The notes under the pieces are model-generated. The model was not told the DNA's origin, did no database searches, and saw nothing but the letters and a program-made list of their open reading frames with translations. This document shows, piece by piece, positions 53,650 to 62,701 of a DNA stretch of 64,000 nucleotides. The stretch's first letter is position 1; the number at the start of each line of letters is the position of its first letter. This DNA is from DASVFB01 sp963766345 (lineage in GTDB: Bacteria; Actinomycetota; Thermoleophilia; Gaiellales; Gaiellaceae), in assembly GCA_963766345.1 (NCBI GenBank), contig CAVXZL010000009.1, forward strand, positions 1-64,000, read 5' to 3'. Both the position numbers and the translations under genes were made by a program.

Positions 53650-53976
53650 TTACGCCGCGGCGCTACGGAGCTCGGAGCGGCGGCCGCGCAACGACGTGAG
53701 CAGTGTCCGCAATGAGGCGATCTCCGCATTCTCGGACATCAGCTTCTCCGACAACTCGACGAGCTCGGGCTCATGCCGGTGGCTCGCCTGGTCACCACCG
53801 AGGCGGGCGACAACCTCGGCAATCCGGCGCTCGGTCCGGCCGCGCTCGGCCTCGAGCTGGAGCGCCTGCGCGTAGCCGTCGGTGAGTGTCGCGTCCACGC
53901 GATCGAGGAACGGCTTCGAAGGAGCCGCCTTGGGCGTGGCGAGAAGTTCGAGAATGTCGTCGATCAGCATGAGCAC
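53650..53976 (-). CDS. Small coiled-coil protein of unknown function
   Basis: This 108-residue, mostly helical protein has MLIDDILELLATPKAAPSKPF, then EAERGRTERRIAEVVARLGG and HEPELVELSEKLMSENAEI, SLRTLLTSLRGRRSELRSA. It is probably a dimeric coiled coil, and no family is recognised. GTG 53976 has GAGG 5 nt upstream and is preferred to ATG 53970. It converges with the regulator gene, 6 bp from its stop. Confidence 0.65.
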   Translation of the reverse strand: MLMLIDDILELLATPKAAPSKPFLDRVDATLTDGYAQALQLEAERGRTERRIAEVVARLGGDQASHRHEPELVELSEKLMSENAEIASLRTLLTSLRGRRSELRSAAA

Positions 53977-54115
53977 GTGCACCTCGTTTGCGGAACGCGA
54001 TGCCGCGTAGGAATTATCGAGGAAGCGGTGAACAGGCGAAATGGGCCGCGCGGCCCAATTTTCATTCACGTGAGACCCATCGCTTGACTGCTTACGAACG
54101 CCTCTCGAAAATCTG

Positions 54116-55331
54116 ATGATGCGCCGGACCGGGGCTCTTTTTGCGGCTCTCGCCATCGTGGTCTCCGTCGCGCCGGCGGCCGCGTCGGTTCGCGCGGACT
54201 CGACGCTCCAGGACCGGCTCGCAAAGGCGTTGCGCGTGCCGCACGTCTCCGCGGCGAGCTCGGCCGCCGTCGCGGTCGACCTCGGGACGGGAGAGCAGCT
54301 CTTCGCGACCAATGACACGCTCCCGCTCGCGCCGGCGTCGAACGAGAAGCTCGCCCTCACGTACGCGCTCTTCAAGTCGTTCAGCCCGACGATGCAGATC
54401 TCGACGAAAGTCTCGGCGCTCGGCGTCCAGACGGGAGCGACGCTGACCGGCGACCTCTTCCTCGTCGGCGGCGGGGACCCGACGCTCTCGAGCAGCGACC
54501 TGGCGCGGCTCGCGCGCCGCGTTCGCGCCACGGGGATCAGGCATGTCACCGGTCGGGTCATCGGGGACGAGTCGCTCTTCGACGCGAAGCGCACGTGCCG
54601 CGGCTGGAAACGCTCCTTCTACATCTACGAGTCGCCGCCGCTCTCGGCGCTCGTGGTCGACCGCGCCTGGTTCGGCAAGTACACGGCGCGCCGACCGGCG
54701 AAGGCTGCCGCGCTGATCTTCCGCGATTCGCTCCGCCGCGCGGGCGTCGCCGTGGACGGCGGCGTCACCGTGCTGCCGACGCCGCTCGCGGCGTTTCCCG
54801 TCGCGAAGACACTCTCGCCGCCCCTCCGCGACATCGTCCGGTTCATGGACCTGCACAGCGACAACTTCACCGCCGAGGAGCTGCTCAAGCTGCTCGGCGT
54901 CGCGACGGAGGGGCAGGGCACGTCCGCCGCCGGAGCGAGAGCCGTTGTCTCCGCGCTCAAGGCGGGCGGCATCTCGACGGCCGGCGTAAGGATCTTCGAC
55001 GGCTCCGGCCTCTCGGAGTACGACCGCCTCACCGTCGGAACGCTCGTCGGCATCCTGCAGGCGGCCGCCTCGGACTCCGCGCTCGAAGAGCGAGCTCCTG
55101 CACGCGCTGCCGGTCTCGGGCGTCAGCGGCACGCTGCGCGACCGGCTACGGACGCCGAAGCTCCTCGGCAAGGTCGTCGCGAAGACGGGTACGACGTCGA
55201 TCGCGTCGTCGCTCTCCGGGTACGTCGACTCACGCATCGCTTTCGCGATCATCCAGAACGGTCACCCGCTCTCTTACTGGTACGCCCGCCAGGCGCAAGA
55301 CCGCTTCGCGAAGGTCCTAGCGACCCAGTAG
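54116..55331 (+). CDS. dacB: D-alanyl-D-alanine carboxypeptidase/endopeptidase (PBP4 type), frameshifted
   Basis: This is a secreted class C penicillin-binding protein. After a signal peptide (about 5-25) the active site SNEK (Ser75, Lys78) follows, with the SDN motif in MDLHSDNFTAEELLKLLG. The KTG motif (VAKTGTTSIAS) is in another frame. A surplus G near 55085 shifts ALKSELLHALPVSG. Removing it gives continuous sequence to TAG 55329-55331 (404 aa). The enzyme trims peptidoglycan stem peptides or crosslinks. An assembly error is likely. The last 15 bp overlap the ligA end. Confidence 0.85.
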
Positions 55332-57329
55332 CTTCAACAGCTCGGCCTCGTCGACGATCGGCGTGCCGACCTTCTGCGCCTTCGTCAGCTTCGAGTTGCC
55401 CGGCTCCTCGCCGGCTATGAGCCCGGTCGTTTTCGCCGAGACGGCGTTCGTGATCTTGGCGCCGAGCTCCTCGAGCGCCGCGCCCGCCTGCTCGCGCGAC
55501 ATCGATTCGAGTGTCCCGGTGATGACGTACGTCTTGCCGGTGAGCGGGCCTTCCTTCGGCCGCTCCTCCGGCCGGGCCTCGAGGCGCAGTCCCAGCTTGC
55601 CCAGCTCGTCGACGAGATCACGGTTCTGCTCGTCGGCGAACCATTCGACTATCGCCTCGGCACGTTCCGGGCCGATCCCCTCCACCTGCTGGACGTCCTC
55701 CTGACCAGCGGCTTTGAGCGCCTCGGCAGAGCCGAAGTGAGAACCGAGATTGCGCGCGGTGACCCAGCCGACGTCGGGGATGTTCAGACCGAGCAGAACG
55801 CGCCAGAACGGGACCTCCTCGGCCGACCGCTTGATCGCGTCGATTGCATTGGTGGCAGAGACGTCGCCGAAGCCATCGAGCTCGAGCAACTGCTCCTTGT
55901 CGAGCTTGTAGAGATCAGGAAGCGAGCGTACGAGACCTTCGGCCCACAGGCGGCGGATTGTCTCCTCGCCGACGCCCTCGATGTCGGCCGGTCCCTGCAC
56001 CCAGTTGATCAGCGTCTCCAACCCGCGAGACTCGCACGCCGGGTTCGGGCAGCGGTGCATCGCCTCGCCTTCCGGCTTGACGACGTCCGCGCCGCAAAGT
56101 GGGCACTGAGCAGGCATTTTGAACGGCTTCGTCCCCGGACGGTGCTTGCCGGCCGGCCCGACGATCTGCGGGATCACGTCGCCCGCGCGCTGCACGATCA
56201 CGTCGTCGCCCTCACGGATGTCCTTGCGGTTGATGTCGTCCTCGTTGTGCAGCGTCGCGCGCGAGACCGTGACACCGCCGACCTCGACGGGCTCGAGCAC
56301 CGCCCACGGGTTGAGCGCGCCGGTACGGCCGACCCGAATCATGATCTTGTTCAGGCGCGTCGTCGCCGTCATCGGCGCCCACTTGAACGCCCGCGCGAAC
56401 CGAGGTCGCTGGTGCAGCGAACCGAGCTCGCGCTGCTGCGCGATCGAGTCGACCTTGATCACGATGCCGTCGATCTCGTAGTCGAGCTCCGCACGCCGCC
56501 GCTCCCAGTCGCGGCACGCAGCGGCAACGTCCTCGATCGACTCGAAGCGCTCCGCGAAGGGGTTCGTGCGAAAGCCGTGCTCGCGAAGCCACTGCAGCTC
56601 CTGCGAGTGCGACTCGAAGTCGACACCTTCGCGACCGCCGGTGCCGTACACCCAGATCGAGAGCGGCATCCCCCGCGTGACCGCCGGATTCTTCTGGCGC
56701 ACCGATCCCGCAGCGGCGTTGCGCGGGTTCGGCGTCGGCTTCTTGCCCTCGGCGACGAGCCGCTCGTTCAGCGTGCGAAAGCCCGACAGCGGCATGTAGA
56801 TCTCGCCGCGCACCTCGAGCAGCGCGGGCGCATCGTCGCCCGTCATCGAGAGCGGAATCGCGTCGACCGTCCGCAGGTTCGGCGTGACGTCCTCCCCGCG
56901 CGTGCCGTCGCCACGTGTCGCGCCGCGAACGTAGATCCCGTTCTCGTACGTGAGGTTGATCGCGAGGCCGTCGATCTTCGGCTCGAGAACGTATGCCACC
57001 GGCTCGTCGCGGTCGAGGCGATTCTTGACGTCGGCGTCGAACTTCAAGAGCGCCTCGTCCGTCGTGACCTTGTCGAGCGAGCCCATCGGGACGACGTGCT
57101 CGACCTTGCGGAACTTGTCGGACGGCGGCGCGCCGACGCGCCGGCTGGGTGAGTCCGGCGGGACCTCGTCCTCGGGCAGTTCGCGCTCGAGCTCGACGAG
57201 CTCGTCGAAGAGGCGGTCGTACTCCGCGTCCGGCACCTCCGGGTCGTCGAGGACGTGGTACGCGTACCCGTAGCGCTTGAGCAGCTCGCGCAGCTCCTCG
57301 GCGCGCGACTTCGTCTTAGAGGACGCCAA
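55317..57329 (-). CDS. ligA: NAD-dependent DNA ligase LigA
   Basis: This 670-residue protein has the usual LigA length. The adenylation domain contains YVLEPKIDGLAINL with the AMP-accepting Lys118, then DGTRGEDVTPNLRT, PLSGFRTLNE and RNAAAGSVRQ. The OB fold follows. The zinc finger is CPLCG...CPNPACES, the HhH region is DIEGVGEETIRRLW and FGDVSATNAIDAI, and the BRCT domain ends the protein (TYVITGTLESMSREQAG). It seals nicks in replication and repair. The start overlaps the HAD gene end by 14 bp. Confidence 0.96.
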   Translation of the reverse strand: MASSKTKSRAEELRELLKRYGYAYHVLDDPEVPDAEYDRLFDELVELERELPEDEVPPDSPSRRVGAPPSDKFRKVEHVVPMGSLDKVTTDEALLKFDADVKNRLDRDEPVAYVLEPKIDGLAINLTYENGIYVRGATRGDGTRGEDVTPNLRTVDAIPLSMTGDDAPALLEVRGEIYMPLSGFRTLNERLVAEGKKPTPNPRNAAAGSVRQKNPAVTRGMPLSIWVYGTGGREGVDFESHSQELQWLREHGFRTNPFAERFESIEDVAAACRDWERRRAELDYEIDGIVIKVDSIAQQRELGSLHQRPRFARAFKWAPMTATTRLNKIMIRVGRTGALNPWAVLEPVEVGGVTVSRATLHNEDDINRKDIREGDDVIVQRAGDVIPQIVGPAGKHRPGTKPFKMPAQCPLCGADVVKPEGEAMHRCPNPACESRGLETLINWVQGPADIEGVGEETIRRLWAEGLVRSLPDLYKLDKEQLLELDGFGDVSATNAIDAIKRSAEEVPFWRVLLGLNIPDVGWVTARNLGSHFGSAEALKAAGQEDVQQVEGIGPERAEAIVEWFADEQNRDLVDELGKLGLRLEARPEERPKEGPLTGKTYVITGTLESMSREQAGAALEELGAKITNAVSAKTTGLIAGEEPGNSKLTKAQKVGTPIVDEAELLKLLGR

Positions 57330-57936
57330 GCAGCTCCTCCGGCGTCTCGACGACGGCGTCCGCGTCCACCACGCGATGGATGCCGCCCCAGCCGACCGCG
57401 ACCGCGAACACGCCGGCGGCGCGCGCGGCCGCCACGTCGAAGGGAGAGTCGCCGACGTAGGCGCCGTCGCGCGGCTGCGCGTCGAGCAGCTCGAGCGCCT
57501 TCAACACCGGCTCGGGATGCGGCTTGTGGCGCTCGGTGTCCTCGGAGCCGACGACGACGTCGAAGAAGTCGCCGATGCCGGCGCCTGCGAAGACCCGCTC
57601 GACCGTCGGCCTTCGCTTCGCCGTGACGACGCCGAGCCGGCGGCCCTCCTCCCGCAGCCGCTCGAGCACGGCGACGACGCCGTCGAAGCACGCGAGCTCC
57701 GAGTACTGCGGGTCGTTGTGCTCGCGGTACACGCGGACGAGCTCGTCCACGCGCTCGGCGTCGAGCAGCTCCATCTGGTACGCGAGGTTCGTGCCGCCGA
57801 CCTGCGCGAGGATCTGCTCGTCAGGAAAACGCCTGCTCAGGACCGTTTCCGTCGCGTGGTGGAAGGAGCCGAGGATCGCCGCGGCGGAGTCGACGAGCGT
57901 GCCGTCGAGATCGAAGAGGACGACCGGAAACCGCAT
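57316..57936 (-). CDS. HAD hydrolase, phosphoglycolate phosphatase-like
   Basis: This 206-residue protein has motif I FDLDGTLVDSAA (Asp9, Asp11), VVTAKRRPTVERV (motif II), HKPHPEPVLKALELL (motif III Lys) and YVGDSPFDVAAARAAG (motif IV). The small alpha cap between residues 15 and 80 is like that of phosphoglycolate phosphatase and pyrophosphatase PpaX. The substrate is uncertain. ATG 57936 is used. It is 11 bp past truA and overlaps ligA. Confidence 0.85.
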   Translation of the reverse strand: MRFPVVLFDLDGTLVDSAAAILGSFHHATETVLSRRFPDEQILAQVGGTNLAYQMELLDAERVDELVRVYREHNDPQYSELACFDGVVAVLERLREEGRRLGVVTAKRRPTVERVFAGAGIGDFFDVVVGSEDTERHKPHPEPVLKALELLDAQPRDGAYVGDSPFDVAAARAAGVFAVAVGWGGIHRVVDADAVVETPEELLGVL

Positions 57937-57947
57937 CCGCGTCGATC

Positions 57948-58682
57948 CTAGTCGCGACGTCGACTCTCGTCGTCGAAGCGAACGCCGACGAGATACAGGC
58001 CGGCGGCGGGGGCGGTGCGCCCCGCTTCGCTCCGCGGCCGCCCTTCGAGCAGCGGCGCCACGTCGATGCCGTCGACCATCGTGCCGACAAGCGTGCGCAC
58101 CATGTGCCGCAAGAACGAGTCGGCCGTGATCTCGAACACGAACGCGCCGGCATCCTCGATCCAGCGGGCCGCCTCGACGGTGCGAACGAGCACCTTGTGC
58201 TGCGTCTCGGTCGGCGTGAATGCGCGAAAGTCGTGCTTCCCGAGGAGCGACGCCGCCTGCGCCTCGAGCAGCTGCAGGTCGAGCGGCTTCGGGTACCACC
58301 AGCTTCGCCGTGCCTCGAAGGGCGACCGCGTCCGGCTTCGCCAGATCCGGTAGCGGTAGCTGCGCGAGCGCGCGGAGAAACGCGCGTGAAACCCCGGCGA
58401 CGCCTCCTCGGCCCCGACGACCGCGACGTCTTCCGGCAACGCCGTGTTCAGCGCCTCGGCCGCATGCTCCGGCGGAGGGCCGCCGCCGACAGCGACGCTC
58501 GCGACGTTTGCGAGCGCGTGGACGCCGGTGTCGGTGCGACCGGCCACGGCGAGGCCGGTCGCCTCCGCGAAGGTCGCCGCCAGCGCCTCGCGCAGGACGC
58601 CCTCGACGGTGCGCAAACCGGGCTGCACCGCCCACCCGCGGAAGCCGGTGCCGTCGTACGCGAGCGTTAGCTTCAGTCGCAC
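57948..58682 (-). CDS. truA: tRNA pseudouridine synthase A
   Basis: This 244-residue enzyme makes pseudouridine 38-40 in the tRNA anticodon arm. LAYDGTGFRGWAVQPGLRTVEG opens it and AGRTDTGVHALANVA holds the catalytic Asp51. FHARFSARSRSYRYRIW and SFLRHMVRTLVGTMVDG are diagnostic. The GTG start at 58682 has AGGAAGG 7 nt upstream. In many bacteria truA follows rplQ, but here about 3.6 kb of plus-strand and Kelch genes separate them. Confidence 0.94.
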   Translation of the reverse strand: MRLKLTLAYDGTGFRGWAVQPGLRTVEGVLREALAATFAEATGLAVAGRTDTGVHALANVASVAVGGGPPPEHAAEALNTALPEDVAVVGAEEASPGFHARFSARSRSYRYRIWRSRTRSPFEARRSWWYPKPLDLQLLEAQAASLLGKHDFRAFTPTETQHKVLVRTVEAARWIEDAGAFVFEITADSFLRHMVRTLVGTMVDGIDVAPLLEGRPRSEAGRTAPAAGLYLVGVRFDDESRRRD

Positions 58683-58761
58683 TGTCAGGCCTTCCTGCGT
58701 TTCGTTTGTCAGGTTTGCCTTATGCTCTACTAGTTTGCAGGTTGTTTGGTACACTCTACAG

Positions 58762-59253
58762 ATGCCGGTCGAACGCGCATTCCTCCTCCAACGCGTGCAG
58801 CCTGCCATGGTCGGGCTCGTCGACGGATCGCTGTCGACGCTCGCGCCGATCTTTTCGATCGCGCTCGCGACCCACGACACGCGCTACGCCTTCATCGCCG
58901 GCCTCGCGACCGCGCTCGGAGCGGCCGTGAGCATGGGCTTCTCGGAGGGCCTCTCCGACACGGGTGAGTTCACGGGGCGCGGCAGCCCGCTCTCACGCGG
59001 CGTGATCACCGGCGGCGGCACGTTCGTGGGCGGGATCCTGCACACGTTGCCCTTCCTCATCCCCCACTACAGCGCTGCGCTCTTCTTTGCGATTGCCGTC
59101 GTCGCCTTCGAGTTGCTCGCGCTCGCGTACCTGCGCTGGCGGTTCTTCGCGGACACCTTCGTCCGCGCACTCGGCATCGTCACCTTCGCGGGCGTGATCA
59201 TCGCCGCGGTCAGCGCCGGCCTCGGCAGCCTGCTCGGCTCTCCCACGGGCTAG
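58762..59253 (+). CDS. VIT/CCC1-like membrane protein
   Basis: This 163-residue protein has about 4 TM helices. MVGLVDGSLSTLAPIFSIALA and ATALGAAVSMGFSEGLSDTG resemble vacuolar iron transporter-family sequences, although it is shorter than usual. A metal-transport role (Fe/Mn) is plausible. The ATG at 58762 lies in an intergenic region whose promoter is not obvious. It is the first of two plus-strand membrane genes between truA and the ribosomal operon. Confidence 0.75.
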   Translation: MPVERAFLLQRVQPAMVGLVDGSLSTLAPIFSIALATHDTRYAFIAGLATALGAAVSMGFSEGLSDTGEFTGRGSPLSRGVITGGGTFVGGILHTLPFLIPHYSAALFFAIAVVAFELLALAYLRWRFFADTFVRALGIVTFAGVIIAAVSAGLGSLLGSPTG

Positions 59254-59276
59254 CAGGACCGTCGTACACTCGATGC

Positions 59277-61412
59277 TTGCGCTCGGTCGCGAGCATCGGC
59301 CGTTGGAGCGCGCGACGGCCGTGGCGCGCGATCGCACTCTGGCTCGGGTTCGTCGTCGTCGCGGCAGCGATCGGCGTCGCCGGCGGGATCGACTCGCTCG
59401 ACAACGGCGCCGCCGGCGAGTCCGCACGCGGGTACGACCTCATGGCGGAGCACCGGGCCTGGCCGGCTGCCCGGGAATACGGCTACCTGCACAGCGACAC
59501 GTTGACGACGAGCGCGCCGGCGTTCCGCGCCGCCATCTCCGACGTGAAGACGCGTATGGGCCGTTCGCTCGGCAAAATCCGGGTTCAGCTCGCGCGCGAC
59601 GCGCGGACGGCCGTCGTCATCGGGCAATGGACGCATCCGATCTCCCTCGACGCCTTGCACGCGTCCGTCCTGGCCGCGGGCGCGGCGCACCCACAGGTTC
59701 GGATCGAGGAGACGGGCGACATCTCCGCGAGCGACGCGCGCGACCGCGTCGTGAGCCGCGACCTGCGGCGCGCCGAGTTGCTCTCGGTGCCCGTGACGCT
59801 GCTCGTCCTCCTGTTCGCCTTCGGCGCCGTCGTCGCCGCGCTCGTTCCCGTGCTGCTCGGACTCACCGCCGTCATCGCGGCGTTCGGCCTCCTCGGCCCG
59901 ATCAGCCAGGCGTTCGCGCTCGACGACGCGACGAAGACGGTCGTGCTGCTGATCGGCCTGGCAGTCGGCGTCGACTACGCGCTGTTCTACGTCATCCGGT
60001 CGCGGCAGGAGCGGCGGCGCGGCCTGCCGTCGCACGAGGCGCTCGAGCTGACCGCGCGCACGTCTGGCCGGACGGTGATCGTTTCCGGGACGACGGTCGC
60101 GATCGCCATGGCCGGCATGTACATCATCGGCTCGAAGACTTTCAACGGGCTTGCGAGCGGCACGATCGCCGTGGTCTTGTGCGCCGTCGTCGGCTCGGTG
60201 ACGGTCCTGCCGGGGGTGCTCGAGCTGCTCGGGTCGAAGATCGACCGGGGGCAGATTCGGTTCCTGCCGCACCTGCGCAGCGACCAGACGCACTCGCGCT
60301 TCTGGCCGGCCGTGATCGACCGCGTCCTTCGGCGTCCGGCGCTGTCGTGCGCGCTCTCCGCGGGGTTGCTCGTCGTCCTCGCACTGCCCGCGCTCGGCAT
60401 GCGCGTCTCGAAGCCGAGCGACAACGCGCTGTCGGCAAAGAACGAGCCGGAGCTCGCGACCTTCGCGCGGGTCCGCACGGCGTTCCCCGCGACGTCCGAG
60501 CCGGCGTTCGTCGTGGCGGCCGGACCGCTCGAACAGCGGGACGCTGCCCAGCGCCAGCTCGAACGGCTGGAAAAGCTCGCCGTCACGCGCGGCATCGCGC
60601 ACCCGCCGTTCACGGTCAACGGCGGCCCCGACGGGCTCGGCGCATCGCTCGAGCTGCCGCTGACCGGCGGCGGCGACAACGCCGCGAGCCGCCGCGCGAT
60701 CGAGATCCTGCGGAACAACCTCGTGCCCGCAACGCTCGGCCGCGTGCCCGGCGTCGAGACGGCGGTGACCGGCGCCACGGCCGAGGACGTGGACTTCACG
60801 CGGCAGATGAAGCACGGGGTGCCGTACGTGATCGTGTTCGTGCTCGCGCTCGCGTTCCTGTTGCTGCTCGTCGCGTTCCGGTCGATCGTCGTGCCGCTGA
60901 AGGCGATCGTCCTGAACCTGCTCTCCGTCGGCGCGTCGTACGGCGTGCTCGTGCTCGTGTTCCAGCACAGCTGGGCGGAGTCGCTGCTCGGCTTCGAGTC
61001 CGACGGCGCGATCATCTCGTGGCTGCCGATCTTCCTCTTCGTCGTCCTGTTCGGGCTCTCGATGGACTACCACGTGTTCATCCTCAGCCGCGTCCGCGAA
61101 GCCGTCGACGGCGGGATGGCGACGCGCGACGCCGTTCGCTACGGCATCACGGTCACGGCCGGCGTCGTCACGAGCGCGGCGCTCGTGATGGTCGGCGTCT
61201 TCTCGCTGTTCGGCTCGCTCTCGTCGCTCGACGTGAAGCAGGCGGGCGTCGGGCTCGCGGTGGCGGTACTGCTCGACGCGACGATCGTTCGCGCAGTGCT
61301 GCTGCCGTCGTCGATGGAGCTGCTCGGCGAGTGGAACTGGTACCTCCCCCGCTTCCTCGAGCGCCTGCCGAGGGCGTCGATCGAGGCGCCGCCCGCGCGC
61401 GACTCGCTCTAG
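59277..61412 (+). CDS. MMPL/RND-family transporter
   Basis: This 711-residue protein has about 11-12 TM helices in two repeats. LIGLAVGVDYALFYVIRSRQ in half 1 and LFGLSMDYHVFILSRVREA in half 2 are the MMPL proton-relay helices, with Asp/Tyr in both. Two periplasmic domains lie between TM1-2 and TM7-8. MMPL proteins export lipids or lipid-linked compounds to the envelope. The TTG start at 59277 is 24 nt after the VIT-like gene. It converges with the Kelch gene. Confidence 0.88.
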   Translation: MRSVASIGRWSARRPWRAIALWLGFVVVAAAIGVAGGIDSLDNGAAGESARGYDLMAEHRAWPAAREYGYLHSDTLTTSAPAFRAAISDVKTRMGRSLGKIRVQLARDARTAVVIGQWTHPISLDALHASVLAAGAAHPQVRIEETGDISASDARDRVVSRDLRRAELLSVPVTLLVLLFAFGAVVAALVPVLLGLTAVIAAFGLLGPISQAFALDDATKTVVLLIGLAVGVDYALFYVIRSRQERRRGLPSHEALELTARTSGRTVIVSGTTVAIAMAGMYIIGSKTFNGLASGTIAVVLCAVVGSVTVLPGVLELLGSKIDRGQIRFLPHLRSDQTHSRFWPAVIDRVLRRPALSCALSAGLLVVLALPALGMRVSKPSDNALSAKNEPELATFARVRTAFPATSEPAFVVAAGPLEQRDAAQRQLERLEKLAVTRGIAHPPFTVNGGPDGLGASLELPLTGGGDNAASRRAIEILRNNLVPATLGRVPGVETAVTGATAEDVDFTRQMKHGVPYVIVFVLALAFLLLLVAFRSIVVPLKAIVLNLLSVGASYGVLVLVFQHSWAESLLGFESDGAIISWLPIFLFVVLFGLSMDYHVFILSRVREAVDGGMATRDAVRYGITVTAGVVTSAALVMVGVFSLFGSLSSLDVKQAGVGLAVAVLLDATIVRAVLLPSSMELLGEWNWYLPRFLERLPRASIEAPPARDSL

Positions 61413-62296
61413 CGGATCTTCAACGACTCGTTCGCGTCGCTGACGAAGAGGCCCGGCTGCGGGCCGCCGCCGATCACGTACACCGTGCCGTTGAGTGCGG
61501 CAACGCCGAGGCCGTGGCGCGGTGTTGCGAGATCCGGCAGCCGACGCCAGCGCTTCCGCACGACGTCGTACGCGTACACGCTGCGGACGGTGCCGCCGGG
61601 CGCTTCGCCGCCCACGGAGACGATCGTGCTCCCGACCGTGACCGCGCCCGTGCCCCCGCGCGCGACCGGAACCGGTGTCTCGCGGCGCCAGCGCCGCTCA
61701 CCCGGCGCCCACGACTCGACGAGCTTGAAGTTCGTCTCCAGCCCGGTCACGCGGCCTGCGATCGCGTAGATCCGGCCGCGCGCCGCCGCGACGGCGAGGT
61801 GTTGCCGCGGCGACGGCCCCGGCAGAGGCCGCCAGCGCCCGGTGCGCGTGTCGTAGACGAGCATCGTGCGGGCGTTGCCGTTGTCGCCCACGCCGCCGAC
61901 GACGTAGACGGCACCGCGGAGAGCGGCCGCGCCCGCGGCGGCACGCGCGCCGGGCATCGTCAGTGTCTGCCATGCACCGCCGTTGAGCACGAACGCGCTG
62001 CGCTCTGCGCCGTAGCCGCCGAGGACATAGAGCTTTCCGCGCGACACCGCAGCCGCCGCATGGTTGACGCCGGCCGGCAAGTCCGGGCCGCGGCGCCAGG
62101 AGTCCGAACTCGGCGAATAGAGGTCGACTTCGTTGGAGCTGCCGCCGCTCGCGACGTACCCGCCGACGATCGCGATCTCGGCACCGAGCGCCGCCGCGGC
62201 CACCTCGGTCCGCGGGACTGGCAGCGGAGCATGCGAGCGCCATTGCGCAGAGCCCGAGAGGGCGAGCGCGATCAGCGCCGCCCCGATCAGCCGCAT
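61409..62296 (-). CDS. Secreted Kelch-repeat beta-propeller protein
   Basis: This 295-residue protein has a short signal peptide (LIGAALIALALSGSA) and about six Kelch repeats. They show GG doublets after hydrophobic strands and YxxxxxxW spacing: AIVGGYV, YVLGGYGA, YVVGGVGDNG, YAIAGRV, VSVGGEAPGG and YVIGGGPQ. The protein likely forms a propeller for binding. It is 2 bp downstream of rplQ on the same strand, an unusual place. It converges with MMPL and overlaps its last 4 bp. Confidence 0.85.
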   Translation of the reverse strand: MRLIGAALIALALSGSAQWRSHAPLPVPRTEVAAAALGAEIAIVGGYVASGGSSNEVDLYSPSSDSWRRGPDLPAGVNHAAAAVSRGKLYVLGGYGAERSAFVLNGGAWQTLTMPGARAAAGAAALRGAVYVVGGVGDNGNARTMLVYDTRTGRWRPLPGPSPRQHLAVAAARGRIYAIAGRVTGLETNFKLVESWAPGERRWRRETPVPVARGGTGAVTVGSTIVSVGGEAPGGTVRSVYAYDVVRKRWRRLPDLATPRHGLGVAALNGTVYVIGGGPQPGLFVSDANESLKIR

Positions 62297-62298
62297 AT

Positions 62299-62694
62299 CT
62301 AACCTCTTTGCGTGCGGCCCGCGGCCGAGCCGAGCGGCTCGAAGTCCACGAGCTCGAGGTACACCATGTTCGCAGCGTCACCCTGACGCGGGCCGAGCTT
62401 GACGATTCGCGTGTAGCCGCCGGGCCGGTCGGCGAACCGGGGCGCGACGTCGGCGAACAGCTGGTGCACGACGTCGTTCGAGCGAAGCGTCGCGATCGCC
62501 TGGCGGCGGGCCGACAGATCGCCGCGACGTCCGAGCGTGATCATCTGCTCGGCGAGCGGCTTCACGGCCTTGGCCTTCGCCTCGGTCGTCTTGATCCGGC
62601 CGTGCTCGATCAGCGCGCCGGCGAGGTTCGCGTAGAGGGCTCTCCGATGAGCGGAGTCCCGCCCGAGCTTCTTGCCGGCGCGCTGATGACGCAT
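62299..62694 (-). CDS. rplQ: 50S ribosomal protein L17
   Basis: This 131-residue protein opens with MRHQRAGKKLGRDSAHRRAL, the L17 signature. LIEHGRIKTTEAKAKAVKPLAEQMI and GYTRIVKLGPRQGDAANMVYLEL follow. It binds 23S rRNA near the exit tunnel. It lies 7 bp downstream of rpoA. The short extra C-terminal tail (GSAAGRTQRG) is normal for actinobacteria. It is the last ribosomal gene of this operon in the window. Confidence 0.97.
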   Translation of the reverse strand: MRHQRAGKKLGRDSAHRRALYANLAGALIEHGRIKTTEAKAKAVKPLAEQMITLGRRGDLSARRQAIATLRSNDVVHQLFADVAPRFADRPGGYTRIVKLGPRQGDAANMVYLELVDFEPLGSAAGRTQRG

Positions 62695-62701
62695 TGCGTG
62701 C

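Noticed and set aside
59250..61073. Minus-strand frame of about 607 codons opposite MMPL
   Set aside because: Asp/Arg/His-rich antisense shadow of a strong membrane transporter gene.
59273..62302. Plus-strand frame of about 1009 codons across MMPL and Kelch
   Set aside because: Shadow of the real MMPL gene (59277-61412) and the antisense of Kelch. No coherent motifs.
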